A program made the position numbers and the translations under genes. DNA of 64,000 bases, from assembly GCF_008831285.2 (NCBI RefSeq), contig NC_045139.1:8154204-8218203 (forward strand), given 5' to 3'. Positions 50,834-60,680 of this stretch are shown here, piece after piece. Source of the stretch: Nymphaea colorata. Lineage: Eukaryota; Streptophyta; Magnoliopsida; Nymphaeales; Nymphaeaceae. A model generated the notes under the pieces. It was given only the letters and a program-made list of their open reading frames with translations, had not been told where the DNA came from and searched no databases. Every line of letters starts with the position of its first letter. Within the stretch, counting starts at the first letter, position 1.

Positions 50834-51240
50834 TCTCTAAGGCACATGGAGCTGCAACCATCGTCCTGAAATCTAGGTTCCATATGTGAGGATAAATCAG
50901 TCACCCAAAGCTTCTTGGAGGATCTGTTTATCGTGAGATAGAAATGACTTTGGATCTCGATTTTCATTTCAGATTCTATTGCCTTAAGGGTGCAGCATAT
51001 CTGATCCAGCTAGTGGATCAATGAAAGTTCATTTAGATTGTCATGCACATTGTTTCTTTGGACTACAAACTGTGACATGTGCTATTCTCGAGTTGAAGAG
51101 AGTAATCATGAATTCACCTAAGTCCTGATGGAGCACCAGACCCCAGGAGCTGGAAAAGGAGAGAGGAACTTCGGCTTGTGCAGGGTTTCACCTTTCGTGT
51201 CAGATAGCCTAAATAGCATCCTGGGTTGGATAATCAGATC

Positions 51241-51524
51241 ACGTTTCAAAAAAAAGAATCGGTAATTGATTATATCTGATCCATTTACTTCCTTAGCTTG
51301 GCTCGTTCAGCAGGCCCAGTGCCCAAGAACTTTGGTAAATTTTTAATGGATCAATATCGAACAGTCTTTTCAATTAGTTTCAATATCAAAACCCCTCTGG
51401 TTTCACGCTGTGGCAAGAAGAAGAAGCCGAGTGACCCTTCAAAGATCAATGGTGAATATGGGATGGAGGCAGCGGAGCCTATAGAAAGAAAAGAAGAACC
51501 ACACTAGTTAGGAGTTGTTTGACA
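51241..51524 (+). repeat. Segmental duplication C, left copy
   Basis: The stretch with AATCGGTAATTGATT, CTTGGCTCGTTCAGCAGG and AATATGGGATGGA matches 55332-55612 in the same orientation, with numerous substitutions and small indels. A 69-residue frame in it is not open through the other copy in the same way, so a protein is unlikely. Confidence 0.92.
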
Positions 51525-51894
51525 GTAAAAATATCTTGTGAGTGTTTCATGAATTTATGGAAAGAAAAAAAAAGTTCTAATAAGCTAGAGGAGGATGCCT
51601 GGTCTTAGTTTACCATGTCAAAATAATATTGCAGGCAAGTTTTTCATTGGTTATCTAAATTCCATACAAAAACATATTGGTTTCAATCATTCATTTCAAG
51701 ATTGTTTTTTCACTATTTGTTTTCCCGTTTTAGGTAGTGTTTGATGATACTCCAATTGGTTTTTTCTTTAGACAAAACAGTTTTTTTTTTTTTGGCTTCA
51801 AAAAAGCTTTTTGAAGTATTTGGATGACACCAGAACTAAGTTTTCTCAGAAACCTTTTTGAGAAAACCTGGTTTTATAAAAGGGATTGATAAAA

Positions 51895-52213
51895 CAAACC
51901 TCACAGTCTCTTTTACAGAAGAGATGAATATTTCTTGCAATGCCTCTTGCACAATTCAGGAAACGTCGTCCGAAGAATTCCATCATGATGAAGACACAAC
52001 ATATGGAGATGTGTTTCAAATAGGCTTCCTTATAAATTCAAAGAGGAGATTTTGTCCACATAATCTGATTACCAGGATTTCGATTTGATGAACCCTTATA
52101 AATCAAAACTACCCATATATATTCTCATCTTTCCATCTAAATTGAACTATCAAACTTATTGCAGACTCACCAAAAATGTCAAAGATATCTCCACTAAACT
52201 AGTATTCACGTTT
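51895..52213 (+). pseudogene. Truncated RING-gene relative, inverted copy
   Basis: On the plus strand a frame starts at 51925 with MNISCNASCTIQE and runs to VFQIGFLI. It then leaves RING-gene similarity and enters sequence that matches the reverse complement of 58653-58830. The whole block is an inverted copy of about 58653-58965, junction included. Only the N-terminal 45 or so residues of the gene are present; the RING domain is absent. Confidence 0.85.
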
Positions 52214-52249
52214 GCCCAAAACTATATAATTTGGACTTACGAAAACCAA

Positions 52250-52560
52250 TCAACTTGCTGATGATTTTCTACTCGTAGCAGCAATAGTTCTTGGTGACCC
52301 GGCCGCCCTCAAAGACCTTCAGTTTATCTTCCAGAAGGAAGCCTATCTGAAACACATCTTCGTATGTTCTGTCTCCATCATACTGGAATCATTCGGGCCA
52401 TAACGTTCCCTGAATGGTGCAAGTTGCATTGCAAGAAATATCCATCTCTTCTTCTGTAGAAGAAGACTGTGGGGTTTGTTTGACGTTATGTGGGTTGAGG
52501 TGACCTGTTTTCTTAAGTCCAGATTATATGGTTCTGGGCCAACATGAATACTAGGTAAAG
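52250..52560 (-). pseudogene. Truncated RING-gene relative with a stop codon
   Basis: This matches 58367-58672 on the minus strand. Reading starts MDISCNATCTIQ and meets an in-frame TGA after LWPE. Beyond that the homologous VTKN-CCYE segment continues and then ends. The region encoding the RING is missing. Confidence 0.85.
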
Positions 52561-52772
52561 GAAAGGTGATTCTTCACTCACTAAGCACATCGTATCGAGG
52601 AGGTAAAGAACAGGCCGAAATTGAATTCGATCGAGTTCCACGGCCCGGTTTCAGATAACGATCCTTCATTCCGGTTTATACCTCTCCACCATCTAAATTT
52701 GGATATAATCTTTATAAATATATGCGAAGTCCAGCTACTTAAAAGTTTTGGATCAAGATTAAAATCTACATT

Positions 52773-53183
52773 AGAGATGTTAATGGATTGGATTCAAATA
52801 AGGTATTAGGTTCAATTGTTTCAAATAAACCGTGAAAAAAAACATTTCAAACTAAGTAGTCATATTGGATTTGGATTTGCATTTAAGAAGTGACATCTGA
52901 TCGGTTGCAGATTCTATTTTAAATACTTGATCGAATGTATACAAAGTCGTTTTTAGTGAATATTCTATATTCGATGTCCATGTATTTTGAAAGTAAGTTC
53001 TTAGAACACTTCAAATTCAATTATAAATTTGAAAGCTAGATTCAGATATCGTTTCAAAAGTCAAACTCATTTATGATATAAGACCTTTTTTGGTTCGTTT
53101 TTGAGTCTAAGTATGCGAACAACCTATCTATTGAATATGGTCAAGGGTACATAGGATTCAAAAATGATTTTGACATCTCTACC
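52773..53183. mobile_element. MITE-like element with AGAGATGT termini
   Basis: The ends AGAGATGTTAATGG and (reverse complement) AGAGATGTCAAAATC are inverted, and the interior is full of GGATTCAAAT/ATTTGAATCC words. A related but more degenerate stretch lies at about 33915-34345. No clear target duplication. Confidence 0.5.
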
Positions 53184-53310
53184 TTATACTTTATTACACG
53201 TACATATTTTTTAATGCCAAGTCAGATAAAGTTATGGACAAATTGTATGTAAATCCAAGGCAAAGAATCAACATTCACTGTTTTCACTTTTTTTTTTTAT
53301 TGACAATATC

Positions 53311-53313
<3 letters not shown>

Positions 53314-53395
<82 letters not shown>
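53314..53395. repeat. (TA)n microsatellite, about 82 bp
   Basis: The longest TA run in the window, uninterrupted. Confidence 0.97.
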
Positions 53396-53398
<3 letters not shown>

Positions 53399-53554
53399 GT
53401 GAAGCCAATATTTTCTTCAAGCCGACAGTCCTGAATTCAAGTAGGGCCAATTGAATTCAAATTTAAAAAATACATGATGCGATTAAAAAATTTTATTTTT
53501 TTCAATGTATTTTTTTTATTGGTCGGGGTGGGGCCATGGCCTAGGAGGCCCCCT

Positions 53555-53558
<4 letters not shown>

Positions 53559-53598
<40 letters not shown>
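53559..53598. repeat. (TA)n microsatellite
   Basis: Second TA run about 160 bp further on, preceded by GGGGCCATGGCC-type sequence. Confidence 0.95.
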
Positions 53599-53600
<2 letters not shown>

Positions 53601-54604
53601 CACGTGGAAAAAATTAAAGCGTGCAGGAAATGCATTGCTTTCCAAACTGAATTCATACTATATAAGAGTTTAAGAACCAATTATGCTTTTCCATTGTTAA
53701 GTTAATAGTAGGACAACCACTAGCGAGCATGGCTATAACTGGCTCCTCGAGCGCATTGGCAATCATGAATGTAACATATGGGCCGATGATCAAAAACTGA
53801 GTTTTTTGTGTGCCATAGAAACACATAAACCACTTTTTAAAAAATGATTAAAAAAATAAATTTTCAAGAAACCTATTTTTTCATGATAGCTGTTTACCGA
53901 GGCATACCTTGTATAGCTGTTACCTGCTTTTTCTTTCAGTGCTCTTTCTTTTTTCGGTTTTCTTTTTCAGTTAGCTGTCTCTATCCCTTGAATCACATCA
54001 AAAGTTGGATGAAAACAATACAAGCTAGAAGCTACTAATAAAAATACTACTATGCCAGGAAAATATGCAACTTAATGACCTCCCCAGATCAACCATAAAT
54101 TGGTCCATTGCTTTTTATCTTTCCCTGCAAATCAAGAGGATTTCATGAACTCAAAATATTTTAGAATTAGATTAGATTTTTTCTATATCGTGAGATTCAT
54201 TCCTATGCCTATGGATGATGTTTGTATATCATGTGGATTTATTATGTTTTTTCCCTTGTTCCTGAAATCAATATTGCTTATGGAATACAATTTGTCTTGC
54301 TTTCTGGGATACCGCGATCGAAAATCACGATCGACATCGACATTGATATTTTGGATATGCAATCGATCTTGGGAATAGAAACCAAGGATAGTTTCAGTTA
54401 ACTCTTTCTTTATGACTCGTCGGTCAGTTGGGTGTTACTGGGATACACACAAAATATTTGCAAATACAGGCCTACTTTCATTCACATATTTCAAAAAACC
54501 ACTTCGATTTTGTGGTATTTTCCATCTACCTCACAAAGGCCGCGTGGGCCATGGCCCGGGTGAGTGCAGGAATTTTTTTTTATTGAAGAAATCAATTTTT
54601 TTTA

Positions 54605-54790
54605 GTTTGGCTCGACCCGTCGCTTCTCTTGACCCGATCTATCGCTCCTCTTGGCCTGACCTATCGCTCCTCTTGGCCTACCAACGGACGTGGTTCAAGT
54701 GAGCGCATGAAAAAAAAATTATATTGAAAAAATAATTTTGTTTTTTAGTTTGGCCCAACCTGTCGCTCCTCTTGGCCCGACCCCCGGACC
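54605..54790. repeat. Short tandem repeat, about 22-bp unit, two blocks
   Basis: Units of the type CTATCGCTCCTCTTGGCCTGAC occur about three times at 54610-54680 and again at 54755-54790. They are separated by a duplicated ATTGAAAAAATAATTTT-like stretch. Confidence 0.75.
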
Positions 54791-55331
54791 GTTTGGCTCG
54801 TCCTAAAAAAATCCTGGCTCTTCCCCTCGTGTACTTATGTTTAAAGTTTGCTGGGTAGAAACCAGCTGTCACTCTTAAAAGAGTGATTTTCTAAGGTAGC
54901 AAATGCTCAATGAAAAATTCAAGCTACCGATAAAAAGCTGTGCACTGTGAGTTCATTCATTTTTGGGTGAGCAGAGGCACACGATAAGAATCAAAGACTG
55001 TCTCGTTCCTCCGAATGTTGGGTCATGGGTAGAATTTCGGTGTCAAGCCCCCACCTTCAATGGTTCAAGAGAATGACACCCATGGAAATCAGCCTGTCTC
55101 ATCAGATATGCTATGCTACACCCCTTAAGGCAACAATTCATTCATTAGTAAGATCAGATTGCATGAAGATGCCTGTGTTTTTAACCCTTGTTTTTCATAC
55201 ATGGACGTGCATGCATGCATGCAAGCACTTGGTGTTATATAGCATCATCTGAAGCTGAATTTGTCAGTTTGATTATCAAAATTTTGGTAATATAGAATGA
55301 GGCCGGTGCTTTCGCTAACAATGTGCATCTG

Positions 55332-55612
55332 ATCAATCTGATTCAAAAAATGAATCGGTAATTGATTGTATGTGATCCATTTACTTCCTTAGCTTGGCTC
55401 GTTCAGCAGGCCCAGTGCCCAAGAACAGGGTTGCCTTAATGGATCAATATTGAACAGTTTTTCCAATTAGTTTCAATATCAAAACCCCTCTGTTTTCTCA
55501 CGTGGCAAGAAGAAGAAGCGGAGCGGCCCTTCGAAGATCAATGGCGAATATGGGATGGAAGCAGCTGAGCGAGAAGAAAAGAAGAACCCCACCAGTTAGG
55601 AGTTGTTTTGCA
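55332..55612 (+). repeat. Segmental duplication C, right copy
   Basis: Partner of 51241-51524, same orientation. Confidence 0.92.
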
Positions 55613-55621
55613 GGAGAAAGG

Positions 55622-55781
55622 GTATGTAGCTCCATAAACCGCTTACCAATTAATTCAATTTTATCTTATCTCTGCTGCAACTGTGTCAAAGAGAGAGAGA
55701 TAGAAAGAGAGAGAGAGATCTTAAATGTGCTTGTGTCAAAGAGAGAGAGATAGAAAGAGAGAGAGAGATCTTAAATGTGCT
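55622..55781 (-). repeat. Fragment of the membrane-protein gene 3' region, inverted
   Basis: The reverse complement matches 48735-48850: CACATTTAAGATCTC (around the stop codon), then CT repeats, then AATTGAATTAATTGGTAAGC and GGTTTATGGAGCT. It carries only the last codons and early 3' flank. Its start-proximal end is itself duplicated in tandem. Confidence 0.85.
55682..55781. repeat. Perfect tandem duplication, 2 x 50 bp
   Basis: Units 55682-55731 and 55732-55781 both run from TGTGTCAAAGAGAGAG to TTAAATGTGCT with no difference that I can see, so the event is recent. Confidence 0.95.
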
Positions 55782-56364
55782 TAAGATACTCACACGCTAG
55801 TGTTTCATAAATGTACCTCAATTTTTTGAGATGGATTCGTGTGATGTATCTTTGTTGCAAAACAACTCCTTATGAAGCAAACTCTCCAAGTCAGTAGCAA
55901 TAGAGCTACTGTGTGACTAGTGTGGGCTAGTGCCCAAGCCAACCCTTGATGACTGAGCTGAACCTACGTTCACGGCGGCCATATGTTGCATCCACACTAG
56001 ACTTACGTATGTGCCCCTACTACGCCAGAGGCTAGCCAGTTTCACTTACCCAAAATTTTCCGGTGCTACTACTACTACTACCTGTGATATATTATCATGG
56101 CACATAAATGCTCCGGTGCAGACGAGTCGGTCATGAGGTGAGTCCGACACTCTCCCTTCAATCATAGGTGTGTGTAAAATTGAAATATCTAATGCTTGTT
56201 CTCTTTTTTGTTTTAAGAGTTTTATTTTTAAATACAGTGCCTTAATGCGTTTGCGGATATTTGTCGGTCAGATTAGACATTCTTTTAAAAAGTGTTTATA
56301 ATGGTGCAGGTTTGATACCCAACCATTGCATGACAGGTTTGTAAGTAGTACCCTTGTCATCGAA
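55782..56364. other. Intergenic, no feature recognised
   Basis: No open frame with recognisable content and no clear repeat. It ends where duplication B resumes. Confidence 0.6.
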
Positions 56365-57694
56365 GTTAAAGCATATTAAATATATAGACAATCGTAGTTT
56401 AGATCTTTCTAGCAAATATTTATATACCTTTTATACCTTCAAAAGGACCAATTGAAACGGAGGTGGATTCAAGAGGTCTGGTTGCATTTTCCTCCAACCT
56501 CTTTTTTATCCGTGGAGCACATTGTTAGCCTTGAATATGTCATGAGATACAATGTCTATAAATATATCTACCGCAACAGTATTTCTATAAACTAAACACT
56601 TAAGTTTATATCCTTATATTTTTAAAGTTTTAATTTGCTTTGGTGCCTGGACGGTTCATCCTTCAACTGGGTGTTATGTTTTTCACTGTTTACAACGCAA
56701 GGGTGTAACGTACCTGAATTTGAACCTCGAACCTCTTGAGTATGAGGTGCCTTTTTTTTCATTCTATTTATTCTTATTAAGACAGGTAAACTAAGGATGG
56801 GCATAAGGCCGGGCCAGGCTTAGCTCGGGCTTGGCCCATTTAAAATTTAAAAACAATTTTTAATTATAAAATAATTTTTTAAAATATAAAAATTATTTTA
56901 TAATTAAAAAATTATTTTTAATTTTATATTTAAAAAATTATTTTATAATTAAAAAATTATTTTTTAATTTTAAATTGGTCAAGCCTGGGCTAAGCCCGGC
57001 CCAGCCTTATGCCCACCCTTAGTTTACATGTCTTAATAGGAATAAATAGAATGGAAAAGAAGGCAGCTCATACTCAAGAGGTTCGAGGTTCGAATTCAGG
57101 TACATTACACCCTTGCGCTGTAAACAGTGAAAAACATAACACCGAGTTGAAGGATGAACCGTCCACAGGCACCAAAGCAAATTAAAACTTTAAAAATATA
57201 AGGATATAAACTTAAGTGTTTTGCACAACATTAGAAAAAAAAAAAAAAACTCTGTTTACCTATTTATAAGTCTAAAACATGTAAATCAGTGCTGTTATCA
57301 GAGCCGGCCGATTGGAATTGAATCGGTTGGGAATCGATCCAATTCAACGACCGATTCCAGAGTCCCACTTTTTTTTTTTCTTTAAAAAAATAAATTTCAA
57401 ATTTTTTTTTTAATGATTCACCAATTCGGTGGCTCGGCCGACATGATTCCAGGCGGCGGTTTTAATAGCACTGCCAGTAAGCAAAATGACAGCGGAAGGA
57501 GAAAGGGCGTTAAAATTCATTAATGGGAAGGACCATTGAAGCTTTTCGGTCGTCATCTTGGCAGATTTGGTGAATACATGGGATTTGATCTGTCAACTTT
57601 ATAATCTAATACTCTTGCAGATTCAGTTTGCATGAGACATATCTTTAAAAGTGGATCCAGCAAGATCCGTTCTGATTCTACCATTATACGGATC
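56365..57694 (+). repeat. Segmental duplication B, right copy, interrupted
   Basis: Homology to 49560-49980 is split into 56365-56430 and 57270-57694 by an insertion of about 830 bp. The second part also holds a T/A-rich stretch and a CCAATTCGG-type palindrome (about 57370-57475) that the left copy lacks. Confidence 0.88.
56594..57221. mobile_element. 628-bp foldback element
   Basis: The two halves are inverted copies of each other for about 230 bp per arm at roughly 95% identity by eye, from AAACACTTAAGTTTATATCC to the reciprocal GGATATAAACTTAAGTGTTT. The centre (about 56798-57022) is a smaller inverted repeat of the GGGC family with an A/T-only core. An RNA of this region would form a long hairpin. 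No coding capacity; no target duplication was identified. Confidence 0.9.
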
Positions 57695-57898
57695 CAAACC
57701 TTCATGGAGTGCTGGTAGGTTACTATTGCAAGGTGCATAGACAAACTGACCTGTTGAAACAACACTAGACCATCCTAAAGCTAGCTGCAACATCATTTTA
57801 AAACAAACTAACAAAACTTTGCTCCCTGAAGGATTGAAATAAGCCAAAAACAAACAACTAGAAGCTCGGTTGCACAAGATCACAGCCACGGGAACCAT

Positions 57899-58552
57899 CT
57901 ATATTGGAAAATTAATCGGGCCGCCAACCATGGTAGACAAATCGGTTCGGCAGGTTGGGCAGGTCTTCGTGTTTTGTTCATTCAACCAGCGCATGATGCA
58001 AGAACGATCAAAAGTATGATGACATGCGGTGACGATGATATCCGGGGGCGAATCGAACTCGTCGGCGCATATGTTACATTCATCATCGTCGATGCGCTCG
58101 AGGAGCCGGTCATAGCCATGCTCGCCGGTGGGTCCTGACCTTTGGGAACGCTTAACTGTCGTGCAATCTATATGGAGTTCTAGTAAATAGGTCCAAAACG
58201 TATCGTCGTCGTCGGCGATCGGCAACACCGTGTTTCTAATGGCCGTAGTGACGTTAACCTTCGCCCTTGTAGCTACTTGGCTATCCATGTCCAGGTCGTT
58301 ATGGAGGACATTGTAGACCAATTGCTGGAGATGCTCCTTGTTCTCAACCTGCCTGTAACGGAGGTTTATGATTTTCTGCTCGTAGCAGCATTGGTTCTTG
58401 GTGACCCGGCCGCCCTCAATGACCTTCAGGTTATCTTTCAGAAGAAAGCCAATCTGAAACACATTTCCATATGCTGTGTCTTCATCATAATCGAGTTCTT
58501 CGGGCGACAGCGCTTCCTGAATGGTGCAAGTCGCATTGCAAGAAATATCCAT
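57899..58552 (-). CDS. RING-finger protein (RING-D variant), 217 aa
   Basis: An intronless frame starting MDISCNATCTIQE. The N-terminal 140 residues match no domain that I recognise. A C-terminal RING finger follows: CNIC, 14 residues, CHH, TF-Asp-RS, CI, then CPTC. Seven of the eight metal ligands are standard, but the fifth position, normally Cys or His, is Asp (HTFDRSC). This matches the RING-D type described among plant RING proteins. RING proteins usually act as E3 ubiquitin ligases, so that is the likely role, with unknown target. The Trp-Leu after the sixth ligand (MRWLNE), important for E2 contact, is present. No signal peptide or membrane segment is seen. Nearby broken relatives suggest a recently expanding family. 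Confidence 0.82.
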   Translation of the reverse strand: MDISCNATCTIQEALSPEELDYDEDTAYGNVFQIGFLLKDNLKVIEGGRVTKNQCCYEQKIINLRYRQVENKEHLQQLVYNVLHNDLDMDSQVATRAKVNVTTAIRNTVLPIADDDDTFWTYLLELHIDCTTVKRSQRSGPTGEHGYDRLLERIDDDECNICADEFDSPPDIIVTACHHTFDRSCIMRWLNEQNTKTCPTCRTDLSTMVGGPINFPI

Positions 58553-58619
58553 CTTTTCTTTTCTGTTGAAGAAGGCTGTGGGGTTTGTTTTATCTTCTAT
58601 GGGGTGAGGTGACCGGTTT

Positions 58620-59215
58620 CCTTAAGTCCAGATTATATAGTTTTAGGCCAACATGAATACTAGGTTAGTGGAGATGTCTTTGACATTTTTGGTGAAATTG
58701 CAATAAGTTTGCTAGATCAATTTAGATGGAAAGATGATAATATATATGGGTAGTTTGGATTTATAAAGGTTCATCAAATCCAAATCCTTGCAATCAGATT
58801 CTGTGGGCAAAATCTTCTCTTTGAATTTATAAGGAAGCATATCTGAAACACATCTATGTATGTTGTGTCTTCATTATAAAGGAGCCTTCAGGCGACAACA
58901 TTCCCTCAATGGTGCAAGTCGCATTGCAAGAAAAATCCTTTTCTTCTGTAAAAGAAGACTGTGGGGTTTCTTTTATCTTCTGTGGGGTGAGGTAATTAGT
59001 TTCCTTAAGTCCAGATTATATAGTTTTGGCCAACATGAATACTGGGTAAGTGGAGATATCTTGACATTTTTGGTGAGCTTGCAATAAGTTTGCTAGTTCA
59101 ATTTAGATGGAAAGATGAGAATATATATGGGTAGTTTGGATTTATAAGGGTTCATCAAATCTAAATCCATGTAATCAGATTCTCTGGGCAAAATTTTCAA
59201 ATGGTGGAAGGACTT
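58620..59215 (-). pseudogene. Upstream region of the RING gene with a tandem truncated copy
   Basis: The segment upstream of the RING gene (about 58620-58830: CTTAAGTCCAGATTATATAG to GGGCAAAATCTTC) is repeated at about 58985-59200. Between them, 58830-58965 carries only the first part of a RING-gene copy, reading MDFSCNATCTIE-like and then QICFLINSKRR before homology stops. The truncated copy therefore sits in the upstream flank of the intact gene, in the same orientation. Confidence 0.8.
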
Positions 59216-60313
59216 TCAGAAAACTTATAGTCAGCATGAAAGTGGATCTGGATGCTTCAGAAACTGGGAGGTTGATCAGAGACTGTTTCGTCATGTACAT
59301 TTGTAACCTCAATCTCGAACAGAAAGAGAAGGAAAGAATGAAATATGACGGGCTACAATCAGCAGAAAAGATTTAATACTTCTAGTGTTGATCGTACCTG
59401 ATAGAAATTCCAATTTTGTGATTGAAAATTTGATAATTATATGAAGGAGTGTTGATGGTATTTATCTTCCTGTCCAAAGACCAAGACGGTTGATCGCATG
59501 ACTGATCAAGAACCTAAGAAGAGTAGCTTCACTAAGATTTAACAATTCTGCCATCAAGTTCACTTGTTTCACACACTCAGTGATCTCTCTCTCCCTCTCT
59601 TTGTGGGCAGGAGAAAGGTTGCAGCATCTGCTACCAACGATGGTTGGTGGCTTCTATTGTTTTGTGATTAATAAATAAGTTTCTCTTAATCAAAGTCCAC
59701 ATAATAAATTTGAGTTTTTTTTTTTGTGAAAAGAAAATCTGTTTTAGATTATGAAAATTTTGAGGTTTTACTAGTACACAATCTTGCGAGGATGGATCTA
59801 AATATGTGTATATACCTAGCCTAGACAATTGTTTACCATGTCAATAAGTTCAACCATCTTCTTGGCTTCATTAGTTTTTCCAATTTATGCATATATCTAT
59901 AAGTTTATTTGGCATGCAAGAAAATAATAAATGGTTTATGCTTGAAAATATTCTCGGGGTTTACCAAAGATGCAAAAAATGACTTTTTTCTCAGGCTTTA
60001 TGTACTAGTTGATTGGTGATTTGTGAATATATTGATGAAGTTGAATCGTTTGTATGTTGGAGATAACTATGAACCAACACGATGTAAATATTGCTAAATA
60101 TGTGTATATACTTAGATTCAACATTTGGTTGCAAGCTAGATCCATTAAACGAAAGCAACATATGAGAACATGGTAAAGCATAGTTCTACTCCTTATCTTG
60201 AATTCAATGGATCCTGATTTAATCACATGGTTCACTTTCGGATGGCATTTAATTTTTTTATATATTACATAACATAGTATGCCAATTTTGGGAGTATCTT
60301 ATCTTGTTCTATT
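59216..60313. other. Intergenic, no feature recognised
   Basis: AT-rich sequence without a supported gene. A CT-rich stretch near 59580-59600 is the only simple repeat. Confidence 0.6.
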
Positions 60314-60680
60314 TGTTGTTATTAAAAGAGAATGAGAGATAGAAAGACAACTCAGGCAATTGAATCAATCACTTGCATTATCATTTGCAAGAGTATTCTT
60401 TAGATTATATAGTGTATTGACTAGACGTTACAAAGCTAGAGTTATTTGACAATAACGTTATACAACTGTACAATGTTACATTGCTGCTATACATATGGCA
60501 ATATTACAAACGAGGAGTTATGAGTGCAGTTTGAATGTTGAAAATCTTTCCTTTGTTGAGATGATTCTTGACACGGTAATCCTTGATTGCCAATCTTTAT
60601 CCATTGACATCTCTTTCCTTAATAAGATAATTCTTCACACAGTAGCCAATCTTTATTCGTTGACATCTCTTTCCTCAACA
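60314..60680 (-). repeat. 3' LTR of the copia element (candidate)
   Basis: The segment begins TGTTG and ends CAACA, the standard TG...CA form with 5-bp inverted ends. It lies immediately downstream, on the minus strand, of a purine-rich priming tract (AGCTTGAGGGGAGCA). About 367 bp. The partner LTR is not in the window, so the left border is inferred. Confidence 0.65.

Larger units (their letters stand above)
52561..55331. other. Intergenic, repeat-rich
   Basis: No supported gene. A possible MITE lies at about 52773-53183 (AGAGATGTTAATGGATT against AATGATTTTGACATCTCT). Two TA microsatellites and a C/T-rich short tandem repeat at 54600-54790 are the other features. Confidence 0.6.

Noticed and set aside
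51298-51507. A 69-residue protein in duplication C
   Set aside because: The matching region at 55332-55612 has different indels, so the frame is not preserved.
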